Positions 46,664-55,656 are shown, counted from the first letter of the stretch. The stretch: DNA of 64,000 nt from DAIDKA01 sp036267975 (GCA_036267975.1 DATAVA010000028.1:62001-126000); one strand, 5' to 3'. Notes: a model not told the origin generated them from the letters alone. Made by a program: numbers and translations.

Positions 46664-47260
46664 TTACGGGACCCGCATTTCCTGTTCCGTTTCTGACAGG
46701 CTATCGCGAAATGCCGGTCTGGAGAACACGTGGTGGGCGTATTTGATGATCGGCGCCGAAGTCAGCTCGACCTCGTAGCGTGGCAGCCGCCACAGCACCG
46801 GCGCGATGGTCGCGTCCACCATCGAGAATTCATCGGAGAGGAAGTACGGCCTGACCTTGAACAGCTCCTCGCTCTGGACGATGGTATCGCGCAGCGTCTT
46901 GCGGGTCTTCAGGGAGGCTCTGCGGTCCGGCTCGGCTTCGATCTGGTACACCAGCGGGTACCAGTCACGCTCGACGCGATGCAGGGCCAGTCGGAACTGC
47001 GCCCGGGCCACCGGATCGACCGGCATCAGCGGCGGATGTGGAAAGCGCTCGTCCAGGTACTCCATGATCACGCGTGAGTCGTACAGCACCAGATCGCGGT
47101 CCACGAGAGTCGGCAGGCTGTGATACGGATTCAGGTCGAGCAGGTCTTCGGGCAGACGTCCCGGTTCGACGCTGATGATGTCGATGCCGATGCCCTTTTC
47201 CGCCAGCACTATGCGAGTCCGATGGCTCCATAGGTCATTCGGCGCGGAAAACAGAGTCAT
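46664..47260 (-). CDS. sspA: Stringent starvation protein A (SspA)
   Basis: 198 residues from ATG 47260; a TTG seven codons earlier is less likely. GST-fold protein that associates with RNA polymerase rather than acting as a transferase. The thioredoxin-like half has TLFSAPNDLWSHRTRIVLAE and NPYHSLPTLVDRDLVLYDSR, then IMEYLDERFPHPPLMPVDP. The helical half contains YFLSDEFSMVDATIAPVLWR. The petB-petC-sspA-sspB order is typical of gamma- and betaproteobacteria. Confidence 0.95.
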   Translation of the reverse strand: MTLFSAPNDLWSHRTRIVLAEKGIGIDIISVEPGRLPEDLLDLNPYHSLPTLVDRDLVLYDSRVIMEYLDERFPHPPLMPVDPVARAQFRLALHRVERDWYPLVYQIEAEPDRRASLKTRKTLRDTIVQSEELFKVRPYFLSDEFSMVDATIAPVLWRLPRYEVELTSAPIIKYAHHVFSRPAFRDSLSETEQEMRVP

Positions 47261-47318
47261 GATGGACCGTCGGCTCGACAAAGGGCTTGCTCCGTATCCC
47301 CATGTCCCGGGGTGACCG

Positions 47319-48239
47319 TCAGTGGACGTTCTTCCAGTACTCGCGCTTCAGCAAATAGGTCAGGGCCGTGAAGGCCAGCAGGAACAATACCACCTTGACG
47401 CCCAGGGAGCGGCGGTGAACCTGAGCCGGTTCCCCCACGTAATCCAGGAAATTCACCAGATCGCGGACGGTGGCCAGATATTCCTCATGCGACTGGCTGC
47501 CAGGGGCGACCTGCACGAAGTGGTCGAACACCTGCTCCTTGTTCACGGTCTTGAACACTGCAACCTTGACGCCTTCCAGGGTGGAAAGCACATCCGGCAT
47601 CGCCACACTGGGAAGCTGAAGGTTGTTCGCGCCCGTGAGGCGCGTCGGGTCCGAGAAAAAGGTCGTCAGGAAGCGAAACAGATAGCCGTCGCCGCGGGCA
47701 CGGGCCATGAGCGACAGATCCGGCGGCACCTTGCCGAACCAGGTCTGCGCATCGGCCGCAGGCATTGCCGTCGCGACGTAGTCACTGGGCTTGCCGCCCG
47801 CCGGCAACAGGAATTTCTGCATCTGATCAGGCGTGATCTGCAGATCAGTTGCCATACGCGAGTAGCGCATGTACTTCAACGAGTGGCAGCCCCGGCAATA
47901 GCCGGCGAAATCACGCAGGCCACGCTGCAATGAGGCGATATCGGCCACCGAATTGTCCGGTTCCCATGACTGCCAGTCACTGCCGAAGCCTTTGAGCCGC
48001 TCCTCTTCGTCCTGTTTCTTCTTGTCCGCCAGCTGCTGCTGCGCGACCTTCGAAGCCATGGCCATGACGGCCTGCACGCTGCCCGGCGCGGCAGCCGGTG
48101 CGGAAGAGCTCGCCTCGGGAGCCGACGCCGCGGGCGCCGACTCATCGGCACCCAGCGCGATGCCTGCGGCACCGCCGAGCAGCAGTAGCGCAATTCCGGC
48201 CAGCCGCAGTCCGTGTTTCGCGTTGTTCACTCTAAGCAT
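47319..48239 (-). CDS. petC: Cytochrome c1 of the bc1 complex
   Basis: 306 residues from ATG 48239, overlapping the petB stop by 8 bases. It accepts electrons from the Rieske protein and passes them to a soluble cytochrome. A signal peptide (LAGIALLLLGGAAGIALGA) precedes about 50 residues rich in Ala, Ser and then Lys/Glu, which look inserted relative to typical c1. Haem c binds at CRGCH (about residues 115-119), with HSLKYMRYSRM after it. The axial Met lies in LPSVAMPDVL. One C-terminal helix (VVLFLLAFTALTYLL) anchors it. The Ala-rich, charged N-terminal stretch is unusual. Confidence 0.93.
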   Translation of the reverse strand: MLRVNNAKHGLRLAGIALLLLGGAAGIALGADESAPAASAPEASSSAPAAAPGSVQAVMAMASKVAQQQLADKKKQDEEERLKGFGSDWQSWEPDNSVADIASLQRGLRDFAGYCRGCHSLKYMRYSRMATDLQITPDQMQKFLLPAGGKPSDYVATAMPAADAQTWFGKVPPDLSLMARARGDGYLFRFLTTFFSDPTRLTGANNLQLPSVAMPDVLSTLEGVKVAVFKTVNKEQVFDHFVQVAPGSQSHEEYLATVRDLVNFLDYVGEPAQVHRRSLGVKVVLFLLAFTALTYLLKREYWKNVH

Positions 48240-49509
48240 GGGCCTCAAACCTCACGCGCTCCGGCACTGGCTTGACCCTTTCCATCCGGGTGTAGAACGG
48301 CATCAATATGAAGAAGGCGAAGTAGCCCCCCGTGGCGACTCGTCCCAGGATGATGTAGATCCCGGCCGGCTCCTGCAGGCCCAGGTACATGAGTCCCAGG
48401 AAGGACACCGTGAAGAGCGCCAGGAATGCCCGCGAGAGCGGCCCCTTGTAGCGGATCGATTTCACGGGTGAGCGATCCAGCCACGGCAGCAGCAGGAAGC
48501 ACACCAGTGACAACGCCATCAGCAGTGCGCCCAGGCGCTGGTCGGGGATGGCGCGCAGGATGGCGTAGTACGGGGTGAAATACCAAGACGGCGTGATGGG
48601 GTTCGGCGTCGAGAAGATATCCGTGGGCTCGAAGTTCGCATGCTCCAGGAAATAGCCCCCCAGGGTCGGAGCGAAGAACACGACGGCCGCGAAGATCACG
48701 AAGAACACCGAAAGCCCGAAGGAGTCCTTCACGGAGTAGTACGGATGGAAGGGAATGCCATCCACCGGATGACCGTCCTTGCCGAGATTCGCCTTGATTT
48801 CGATGCCGTCCGGATTGTTCGATCCGGTGCGTCGTAGCGCCACCAGGTGCAGCACCACCAGCAACAGCAGCGCCAGCGGCACCGCTACCACGTGCAGGGC
48901 AAAGAAGCGGTTCAGAGTGGAATCGGCGATGCCGTAATCGCCGCGGATCCATTCCACCAATGTCGGCCCGATCACCGGAACGGTGCCGAAGATATTCACG
49001 ATCACGTTTGCCGCCCAATAGGACATATTGCCCCAGGGCAGCACGTAGCCCATGAACGCCTCCGCCATCAGCGCCAGGTACACGAGCATGCCGAACAGCC
49101 ACAGCAGTTCCCGCGGAGCGCGGTATGACCCGTACATCAACGCGCGGTACATGTGCAGGTAGACGACGAGGAAGAACGCGGACGCGCCGGTGGAGTGCAG
49201 GTAGCGGATCAGCCAACCGTACTGCACCTCGCGCATGATGAATTCGACCGAGTCGAACGCGGTGGCCTCGCCCGGCTTGTAGAACATCGTCAGGAAGATG
49301 CCGGTCAGAAGCTGCAACACCAGCACGACCATGGCGATGAAGCCAAAGAAGTACCAGATGTTGAAATTCTTGGGCGCGTAGTAGCCGGTGGCCTGAGTCT
49401 CGATGAACTCCTTGACCGGTAAGCGCTTATAGATCCAAGCCTTGAGACCCTTGCTCGGGCTCTCGTTCCTGGGCCCGCCAGAATCTGCGGGTTTAACGGC
49501 TACCACCAT
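48232..49509 (-). CDS. petB: Cytochrome b of the bc1 complex
   Basis: 425-residue integral membrane subunit with two b haems; eight helices in one chain. Haem ligands are in YLHSTGASAFFLVVYLHMYR and FFALHVVAVPLALLLLVVLH. The quinol-site loop reads PSWYFTPYYAILR (about residue 307) where mitochondria have PEWY. GYVLPWGNMSYWAANVI is the Qo-region signature. AAGGAG lies 8 bases before the ATG. The Rieske gene (petA) that normally precedes petB is absent; the next gene upstream is a divergent protease. A plain TATAAT on the minus strand (49598-49593) is a possible promoter. Confidence 0.95.
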   Translation of the reverse strand: MVVAVKPADSGGPRNESPSKGLKAWIYKRLPVKEFIETQATGYYAPKNFNIWYFFGFIAMVVLVLQLLTGIFLTMFYKPGEATAFDSVEFIMREVQYGWLIRYLHSTGASAFFLVVYLHMYRALMYGSYRAPRELLWLFGMLVYLALMAEAFMGYVLPWGNMSYWAANVIVNIFGTVPVIGPTLVEWIRGDYGIADSTLNRFFALHVVAVPLALLLLVVLHLVALRRTGSNNPDGIEIKANLGKDGHPVDGIPFHPYYSVKDSFGLSVFFVIFAAVVFFAPTLGGYFLEHANFEPTDIFSTPNPITPSWYFTPYYAILRAIPDQRLGALLMALSLVCFLLLPWLDRSPVKSIRYKGPLSRAFLALFTVSFLGLMYLGLQEPAGIYIILGRVATGGYFAFFILMPFYTRMERVKPVPERVRFEAHA

Positions 49510-49592
49510 CAGGCCGCTCCTTGTTATCGTCTCGCACGCAACATCACCACCAGGCGCGGGACCTATGTTTCCGTTGCTCAGGGGGGCGGCGC

Positions 49593-49598
49593 ATTATA
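49593..49598 (-). promoter_or_regulatory. Candidate -10 box for petB-petC-sspA-sspB
   Basis: Perfect TATAAT on the minus strand, about 85 bases before the petB ATG. No good -35 is visible at the right spacing, so this is tentative. The 165-base gap between petB and the protease gene must hold divergent promoters. Confidence 0.4.
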
Positions 49599-49674
49599 CA
49601 CACAACAAAGTCGCGGCTTCGTTCACGTCAGCGTGACTTTTGCCGCGAACTCATCGGGAAATCACGAGGTGGGA

Positions 49675-50892
49675 ATGAGCCGGATCGGTCGATTATGCGT
49701 GTTCATGGCGGCATCGGTGGTCAGCGGCCTGGCCTTGGCATTCATCATCCTTGCCTGGCGCCCCCAGCTGCTCACGCCGCAGACCGCATCGGCCCCGGCC
49801 GCGGCGCGCAATCCCCCCGTCGCCCAAAACGCGACCGGCAGTCAGCCGGGAGGTGAGAATTCCAGCGCACCCCCCGCCCGGGACGGCAATTCCCCGGCAG
49901 TCCTGTTCCCCGGCCATGATGCCTGGTCATATGCGGACGCGGTCCAGCGTGCGGCGCCGGCCGTGGTCAACATTTCAACCTCCCGGACCGTGACCGAGCG
50001 GGTGCAGCCCAGTGGCTTCGATGCGATTTTCGGTGATCGGGAGCCCCGTTACTTCAACCGCACCGAACACAGCCTGGGCTCGGGCGTCATCGTGGATAGC
50101 GAGGGCCACATCGCCACCAACAATCACGTCGTCGAAAATGCCGACCAGGTGCGCGTGCAGCTGGCTGACCACCGTGTGGCCGTGGCGCGGGTCGTCGGCC
50201 GTGATCCGGACTCGGATCTGGCCTTGCTGAAAATCGACCTCGGACATCTGCCGATCATGCCCTTCGGGCACTCCGACCGACTGCAGGTCGGGGATGTCGT
50301 GCTGGCCATCGGCAATGCCTTGGGGCTATCGCAGACCGTCACCCACGGCATCGTCAGTGCGACCGGTCGTGGCCAGCTCGGTCTTGCGACCTTCGAGAAT
50401 TTCATCCAGACCGACGCGGCCATCAATCTGGGTAACTCCGGGGGCGCGCTGATCAACACCCGCGGTGAACTGGTCGGCATCAATACCGCCATCGTGGCCA
50501 AGACGGCCGGCGCCGAAGGCATCGGCTTTGCCATACCCGTGAACATGGTACGCGGGGTCATGCACGACCTGATCACCCGCGGCAAGGTCGTACGCGGCTG
50601 GAGCGGCATCGTCCCGGAGGATTTTTCGGATGACCAAGCGCTCAGCGTTGGCCTGGCGCATGGTGGCGTGGTGGTCATGGAGCTCGTTCCGGACAGCCCC
50701 GGGCAGGCGGCGGGCCTGCATCGTGGCGATATCCTCACCGTCTGCGACGGTGCCAGCGTGAAGAGTTCGCAGGACTTTCTGGCGCACGTCGCCAGCTCCG
50801 CGCCGGGCACCACCATCAAGGTCAGCCTGCTGCGCGGCCGAACGATGCTGGAGGGGACCATCAGGCTGCGCCAACGTCCCCAGTCGTCATGA
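49675..50892 (+). CDS. DegS/AlgW-like periplasmic serine protease
   Basis: 405 residues from ATG 49675, preceded by GAGGTGGGA; an earlier ATG would add 14 residues. One N-terminal helix (CVFMAASVVSGLALAFIILA) anchors it, followed by a Pro/Ala/Ser linker. The trypsin-like triad is His in TNNHVVENA, Asp in DPDSDLALLK and Ser in NLGNSGGALI. A single PDZ domain follows (GGVVVMELVPDSPGQAAGLHRGDIL in pieces). One PDZ plus a membrane anchor fits DegS/AlgW, which cleave the anti-sigma factor RseA/MucA to start the envelope stress response. The usual neighbours of degS are absent; it overlaps pgl by 4 bases. Confidence 0.85.
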   Translation: MSRIGRLCVFMAASVVSGLALAFIILAWRPQLLTPQTASAPAAARNPPVAQNATGSQPGGENSSAPPARDGNSPAVLFPGHDAWSYADAVQRAAPAVVNISTSRTVTERVQPSGFDAIFGDREPRYFNRTEHSLGSGVIVDSEGHIATNNHVVENADQVRVQLADHRVAVARVVGRDPDSDLALLKIDLGHLPIMPFGHSDRLQVGDVVLAIGNALGLSQTVTHGIVSATGRGQLGLATFENFIQTDAAINLGNSGGALINTRGELVGINTAIVAKTAGAEGIGFAIPVNMVRGVMHDLITRGKVVRGWSGIVPEDFSDDQALSVGLAHGGVVVMELVPDSPGQAAGLHRGDILTVCDGASVKSSQDFLAHVASSAPGTTIKVSLLRGRTMLEGTIRLRQRPQSS

Positions 50893-51614
50893 CGCAGACC
50901 ACCGCGCTCGAGGCGACCCTAACACTGCGCCGCTTCGCGGACCGCAGCCAGCTGCAGGTGGCCATCGAGGAGCGCCTGCAGCAGGTTCTTACCGGCGCCA
51001 GCGGCGAGCAGCCGGCAGTCATGCTCTCCGGCGGCAGCACGCCGATTCCGGCCTACCTGGCGCTGGCCGCGCGCAACCTCGTCCCGGCGCCCGGGCTCAC
51101 GGTCCTGTTCTCGGATGACCGCTACGTGCCTTCCGATTCAGACCAGAGCAACTACCATCAAAGCCGTCCGCTGTTCACTGCGCTGCGCCTGGGGCCCGAG
51201 CAGGTGCTGCGCATCCGCACGGAGTTGCCGTTGCCGCAGGCCACCGCCGCGAGCGCGCGCCAGCTCGAACAGTTGCTGACAGGCGACCGCCGGATCACCC
51301 TGGGACTATTGGGGATCGGCGCAGACGGGCATACCTGCTCGCTGTTTTCCGCCGCCGATCTGCAACGCGCGCGCGGCCACCTGGCCATCAGCGTGCACCG
51401 CCCCGATGGACGCGACGCCGTCAGTGTGACGCCAGCGGTGCTCGAGCGCGTCGAGCAGCTGATCTTCATGGTAACGGGAGCCGATAAGCAGACCGCGCTC
51501 GATGGTCTGCTTCATCGCAAGGCGGATCTCACCGCCTGGGCTGCCGTGCGCGGTTGTCGGTCGGTGGAAGTCTGGGCGGATGCCAGCGCGCTACGGCATC
51601 AGGAGCCGCGCTAG
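50889..51614 (+). CDS. pgl: 6-phosphogluconolactonase
   Basis: 241 residues, DevB/Pgl type. It hydrolyses 6-phosphogluconolactone, the second step of the oxidative pentose-phosphate pathway. Visible motifs are PAVMLSGGSTPIPAYLALA, VLFSDDRYVPSDSDQSNYH and LGLLGIGADGHTCSLFSA, then VSVTPAVLERVEQLIFMV. Its ATG overlaps the stop of the DegS-like gene. It converges on zwf, their stops overlapping by 4 bases; zwf and gnd supply the flanking pathway steps. Confidence 0.94.
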   Translation: MTQTTALEATLTLRRFADRSQLQVAIEERLQQVLTGASGEQPAVMLSGGSTPIPAYLALAARNLVPAPGLTVLFSDDRYVPSDSDQSNYHQSRPLFTALRLGPEQVLRIRTELPLPQATAASARQLEQLLTGDRRITLGLLGIGADGHTCSLFSAADLQRARGHLAISVHRPDGRDAVSVTPAVLERVEQLIFMVTGADKQTALDGLLHRKADLTAWAAVRGCRSVEVWADASALRHQEPR

Positions 51615-53032
51615 CCGCGCATCGGCCAGCGCGTCCAGCCGTCCGCGGTCGCACCCGGATCGTGCCAGCCGCACTCGCCGTCGATGATTTTGAACGCTTC
51701 GGCCGGTCCCCAGCTGCCGGGTTCGTACTGGTACACCGGCGTCACCTCATTCAGCACCGGATCGACGGCGGCCCACGCGGCTTCGACCTCATCCTCGCGT
51801 GCGAACAATGTGGCATCACCGCTGAGCGCATCGCCGATCAGGCGCTCGTAGGGCTCCATTTCATCGGCGGCCTTCTGATCCACGAACAGCTCGATCTCGC
51901 GTCCGGCCATGCGCTCGCCGGCCTGTTTGACATGGGCGCCCAAGGCAATCGCCACATCGGGTCCGACACGAAAACGCAGATAATTCGGCTGACACGGTTT
52001 CACGTCGCCGAACACGCGTGCCGGCGGGGAGCGCAATTCCACGACCACTTCGGTTGCGGTGACCGGCAGGCATTTGCCCGCGCGCAGATAAAACGGCACA
52101 CCGCTCCAGCGCCACGAATCGATCGACAGCCGCAGCGCCGCGAAGGTCTCCACCTTTGAATCGGGCGCCACGCCGGGCTCGTCACGGTAGCCCCGGAACT
52201 GACCACGCACCAGGTCCTGCGACTGCAGCGGGCGCAGCGCCCGGAACACCTTGACCTTCTCATCGCGCAGCGCATCGCCGCTGCCGTTCACCGGCGGCTC
52301 CATGGCCAGAAACGCGACCACCTGCAGCAGATGATTCTGGATCACATCGCGGATGGCGCCCGCCTCGTCGTAGAACTTGCCGCGGCCCGCGACGCCGATC
52401 TCCTCGGCCATCGTGATCTGCACGCTCGCGACATAGTTGCGGTTCCAGATCGGCTCGAGAAAGGAGTTCGCAAAGCGGAAGTACAGCAGGTTCTGCACCG
52501 GCTCCTTGCCGAGATAATGGTCAATGCGAAAGATCGATCGCTCAGCGAAGATCTTGTGCAGCGTCTGGTTGAGGGCGTGGGCGCTCGCGAGGTCGCGGCC
52601 GAAGGGTTTTTCGATCACCACCCGCGCGCCCTTGTCGCACCCGGCCGCAGCCAGCTGCGTGACCACGATCGGGAACATGCTGGGTGGAATGGCCAGATAG
52701 TGCAGCGGATGCTGCGCCGTCCCCAGGAGCTTGCGCAGCTGCTGGAAGGTCTCAGGCGAACCGTAATCACCGTCAACGTACTGGACCAGCGCCACCAGCC
52801 GCTCGACCACGGCGCCATCCAGATCCTTCACATTGTTCTTCAAACTATCGCGCAGCCGCGCGATGAGCTGGTCGCGATTCCAGCCGGCCTTGGCCACGCC
52901 GATGACGGGCACCGTCAGGCGACCCCGCCGCACCAGTTGATAAAGCGACGGGAAAATCTTCCGATGGCACAGATCCCCGGTGGCGCCAAACAGCACCAGC
53001 GCGTCGGCGGCTTCACGCGCGGCCGCACTCAT
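51611..53032 (-). CDS. zwf: Glucose-6-phosphate 1-dehydrogenase
   Basis: 473 residues from ATG 53032 (MSAAAREAADALVLFGATG); the frame is open further upstream only because it runs antisense-free through gnd. NADP+-dependent first step of the oxidative pentose-phosphate pathway. The coenzyme fingerprint is LVLFGATGDLCHRK. The catalytic region is IFRIDHYLGKEPVQNLLYFRF, preceded by GARVVIEKPFGRDLASA. It lies 4 bases after gnd and converges on pgl. Normal length for the family (about 490). Confidence 0.96.
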   Translation of the reverse strand: MSAAAREAADALVLFGATGDLCHRKIFPSLYQLVRRGRLTVPVIGVAKAGWNRDQLIARLRDSLKNNVKDLDGAVVERLVALVQYVDGDYGSPETFQQLRKLLGTAQHPLHYLAIPPSMFPIVVTQLAAAGCDKGARVVIEKPFGRDLASAHALNQTLHKIFAERSIFRIDHYLGKEPVQNLLYFRFANSFLEPIWNRNYVASVQITMAEEIGVAGRGKFYDEAGAIRDVIQNHLLQVVAFLAMEPPVNGSGDALRDEKVKVFRALRPLQSQDLVRGQFRGYRDEPGVAPDSKVETFAALRLSIDSWRWSGVPFYLRAGKCLPVTATEVVVELRSPPARVFGDVKPCQPNYLRFRVGPDVAIALGAHVKQAGERMAGREIELFVDQKAADEMEPYERLIGDALSGDATLFAREDEVEAAWAAVDPVLNEVTPVYQYEPGSWGPAEAFKIIDGECGWHDPGATADGWTRWPMRG

Positions 53033-53036
53033 GGGC

Positions 53037-54047
53037 TCAAGCCTTGGTCTCGATGTGACCGCCAAATCCGAGACGCATGGCCGAGAGCACCTTGTCGGCG
53101 AACTCCGCCCGCCCGCGCGATTCGAAGCGCGCATACAGCGCGGCCGTGAGCACATGCGCCGGCACGCCTTCTTCGATCGCGGCCTCGACGGTCCAGCGGC
53201 CCTCGCCCGAGTCGGACACCCGTCCGGCGAAGCCGGCAAGCGATGGATCGTGCGCCAGCGCCTCGGCCGTGAGATCCAGCAACTGGGAAGTGATGATGCT
53301 GCCGCGACGCCACACTTCGGCGACCTGCGCCACGTCAAACGAGTACTGGAACAGTCGCGGCTGGGCGAGTGGCGCGGTTTCGGCATCCTCGCCGCCCTTG
53401 TGATCGAGCCCGATGTTGGCGTGCTTGAGGATATTGAAGCCTTCTGCGTAGGCCGCCATCAGACCGTACTCGATGCCGTTGTGAACCATCTTCACGAAAT
53501 GCCCGCCGCCATTGCCGCCACAATGCAGATAACCCTGCGCCGCCGTGCCGTGCGCGGCGCGATCCGCAGCCGATGGCGGCGCGCCACCGGGAGCCAGACA
53601 TGAGAAAATCGGATCCAGATGCGCGACGATGTCCTTTTCGCCACCGATCATCTGGCAGTAGCCGCGCTCCAGGCCCAGCACGCCGCCGCTGGTACCCACA
53701 TCGACGAAGTGGATTTTCGACTTCGCGAGTTCATCGGCGCGCCGGATATCATCGTGATAATGCGAATTGCCGCCATCGATGATGATGTCGCCGGCTTTGA
53801 GCAGCGGCGCCAGCTGCCCGATCACTCCGTCGACGACACTGGCGGGCACCATCAGCCAGATCGCGCGCGGCGTCGCCAGACCCTTGACCAGATCCGCCAG
53901 ACTGTTGACGCCCTTGGCGCCATCGGCCGACGCCGCCTTCACCGCCGCCGGTTCGTTCGCGAAGGCCACGATCTCATGTCCACCGCGCAACAGGCGTTTC
54001 ACCATGTTCGCGCCCATGCGTCCCAGGCCAATCATTCCAAGTTGCAT
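53037..54047 (-). CDS. gnd: 6-phosphogluconate dehydrogenase, decarboxylating (short form)
   Basis: 336 residues, the short YqeC/GndA-like form rather than the about 470-residue form of E. coli. It oxidatively decarboxylates 6-phosphogluconate to ribulose 5-phosphate. The Rossmann N-terminus is MQLGMIGLGRMGANMVKRL. DGGNSHYHDDIRRADEL and VDVGTSGGVLGLERGYC are family signatures. The catalytic Lys/Asn are in VKMVHNGIEYGLM. The short type is usually NAD-preferring; that is known of the family, not seen here. It lies 14 bases after murA and 4 before zwf. Confidence 0.93.
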   Translation of the reverse strand: MQLGMIGLGRMGANMVKRLLRGGHEIVAFANEPAAVKAASADGAKGVNSLADLVKGLATPRAIWLMVPASVVDGVIGQLAPLLKAGDIIIDGGNSHYHDDIRRADELAKSKIHFVDVGTSGGVLGLERGYCQMIGGEKDIVAHLDPIFSCLAPGGAPPSAADRAAHGTAAQGYLHCGGNGGGHFVKMVHNGIEYGLMAAYAEGFNILKHANIGLDHKGGEDAETAPLAQPRLFQYSFDVAQVAEVWRRGSIITSQLLDLTAEALAHDPSLAGFAGRVSDSGEGRWTVEAAIEEGVPAHVLTAALYARFESRGRAEFADKVLSAMRLGFGGHIETKA

Positions 54048-54061
54048 GTGGACTCCTTGAA

Positions 54062-55321
54062 CTAGTTCGGAACACGACGGATCTGCGCGCCGATGCCGGC
54101 GAGCTTCTCCTCGATGGTCTCGTAGCCCCTGTCGATGTGATAGATGCGCTCGATTTCGGTGCGCCCCTCGGCAACCAGGCCGGCGAGTACCAGACTGGCC
54201 GAGGCGCGCAGATCCGTGGCCATCACCGGCGCTGCGGTCAGCCGTTCGACACCGCGGATGATGGCCGTGTTCCCCTCGAGGCGGATCTCGGCACCCAGGC
54301 GCCGCATCTCGAGCATGTGCATGAAGCGGTTCTCGAATATGGTCTCGATGATGGTGCCGACTCCGACCGCCACCGTATTCAGGGCCGCGAATTGCGCCTG
54401 CATGTCGGTTGGAAATGCCGGGTACGGCGCGGTGCGCACATCCACAGCGCGCGGCCGCCGGCCGCGCATGTCGACTTCGATCCAGGTATCACCGATGGTC
54501 ACGCCCGCACCCGCTTCGCGCAGCTTGGCGGTAACGGCATCCAGGTGCTCGGGCCGGGTGTTCTTGATGCGCACATGACCGCGGGTGATGGCGCCGGCCA
54601 CGAGGTAAGTGCCGCTCTCGATGCGGTCCGGCAATACATCGTAGGTGGTGCCGTGCAGCTTTTCGACGCCCTGGATGACGATCTTGTCGCTGCCCGCACC
54701 GCGGATCTTCGCGCCCATGGCGATCAGGAAATTGGCCAGGTCGACCACTTCGGGCTCGCGCGCGGCGTTCTCCAGCACCGTCTCGCCGTCGGCGAGCGTC
54801 GCGGCCATCATCAGGTTCTCGGTTCCGGTCACAGTGACGGCGTCGAGCACCAGGCGTGCGCCCTTGAGGCGCCCGGCGCGGGCCCGGATATAGCCGCCCT
54901 CGATCTGGATCTCGGCGCCCATGGCCTGCAGACCCGCCACATGGATGTTGACCGGCCGCGCGCCGATCGCACAGCCACCGGGCAAGGAGACATCCGCACG
55001 GCCAAACCGGGCCACCAGCGGCCCCAGCACCAAGATCGAGGCCCGCATCGTCTTGACCAGGTCGTACGGTGCGAAGCACTCCTTGAGCGTCGAGGCATCC
55101 ACCTCGATGCGCAGGCCCTCGGCGATCGTCACGCTCACGCCCATGCGGCCGAGCAGTTCGATGGTGGTGGTGACATCCTTCAGGTGCGGCACATTGCAGA
55201 TCGTCACAGGCTCCGATGCCAGCAGACCCGCAGCCAGGATGGGCAGCGTCGCGTTCTTGGCGCCGGAGATGCGCACTTCGCCCTCGAGCGGCACGCCGCC
55301 CGTGATCTGTAGTTTGTCCAT
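54062..55321 (-). CDS. murA: UDP-N-acetylglucosamine 1-carboxyvinyltransferase MurA
   Basis: 419 residues from ATG 55321, whose first base is the last base of the ibaG stop (TAATG). It adds enolpyruvate to UDP-GlcNAc, the first committed peptidoglycan step. MDKLQITGGVPLEGEVRISGAKNA appears in pieces at the start. The catalytic Cys is in LPGGCAIGARPVNIH (about residue 115), so fosfomycin sensitivity would be expected. FPTDMQAQFAALNTVA and GGVP-type loops complete the EPSP-synthase-like fold. IbaG-murA order matches E. coli. Confidence 0.97.
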   Translation of the reverse strand: MDKLQITGGVPLEGEVRISGAKNATLPILAAGLLASEPVTICNVPHLKDVTTTIELLGRMGVSVTIAEGLRIEVDASTLKECFAPYDLVKTMRASILVLGPLVARFGRADVSLPGGCAIGARPVNIHVAGLQAMGAEIQIEGGYIRARAGRLKGARLVLDAVTVTGTENLMMAATLADGETVLENAAREPEVVDLANFLIAMGAKIRGAGSDKIVIQGVEKLHGTTYDVLPDRIESGTYLVAGAITRGHVRIKNTRPEHLDAVTAKLREAGAGVTIGDTWIEVDMRGRRPRAVDVRTAPYPAFPTDMQAQFAALNTVAVGVGTIIETIFENRFMHMLEMRRLGAEIRLEGNTAIIRGVERLTAAPVMATDLRASASLVLAGLVAEGRTEIERIYHIDRGYETIEEKLAGIGAQIRRVPN

Positions 55322-55563
55322 TAATCCTTCAAATTCGCCCACTCATCCGGAGTGAAGGCTTCAATCGACAGCGCGTGAATTTCGCGGCCCACCAGCTCAC
55401 CGAGCGTGGCGTAGACCAGCTGGTGGCGGGCAATGCCGCGCTTGCCCGCAAAAGCCTGCGCGACGATTCTGGCGGAAAAATGGGTATTGTCCGGCGATTG
55501 GACCAAAACCTGCGCGTCGGGGAGGCCGGCGCGGATCAGTTCAGCAACTTTCTCGGGATTCAT
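55321..55563 (-). CDS. ibaG: BolA-family protein IbaG
   Basis: 80 residues from ATG 55563. The BolA fold is visible: VAELIRAGLPDAQVLVQSPD, THFSARIVAQAFAGKRGIARHQLVYATLGE and IHALSIEAFTPDEW. The His in the ARHQLVYATL segment is a typical iron-sulphur ligand when paired with a monothiol glutaredoxin. Overlaps murA by one base. Divergent from kdsD with a 93-base gap. Confidence 0.93.
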   Translation of the reverse strand: MNPEKVAELIRAGLPDAQVLVQSPDNTHFSARIVAQAFAGKRGIARHQLVYATLGELVGREIHALSIEAFTPDEWANLKD

Positions 55564-55656
55564 ACGCGCCAATGGTAGCAAATGCCCGACCGGGGCCTTA
55601 AGGCGAGCGGCATCGGGGCCCGTGTTCAGGGTATTCTTGTCGCGGAGAAACTTAAG

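Noticed and set aside
49510..49674. A hidden petA (Rieske) gene upstream of petB
   Set aside because: The gap is 165 bases, too short, and no Rieske cluster motif is present in any frame.
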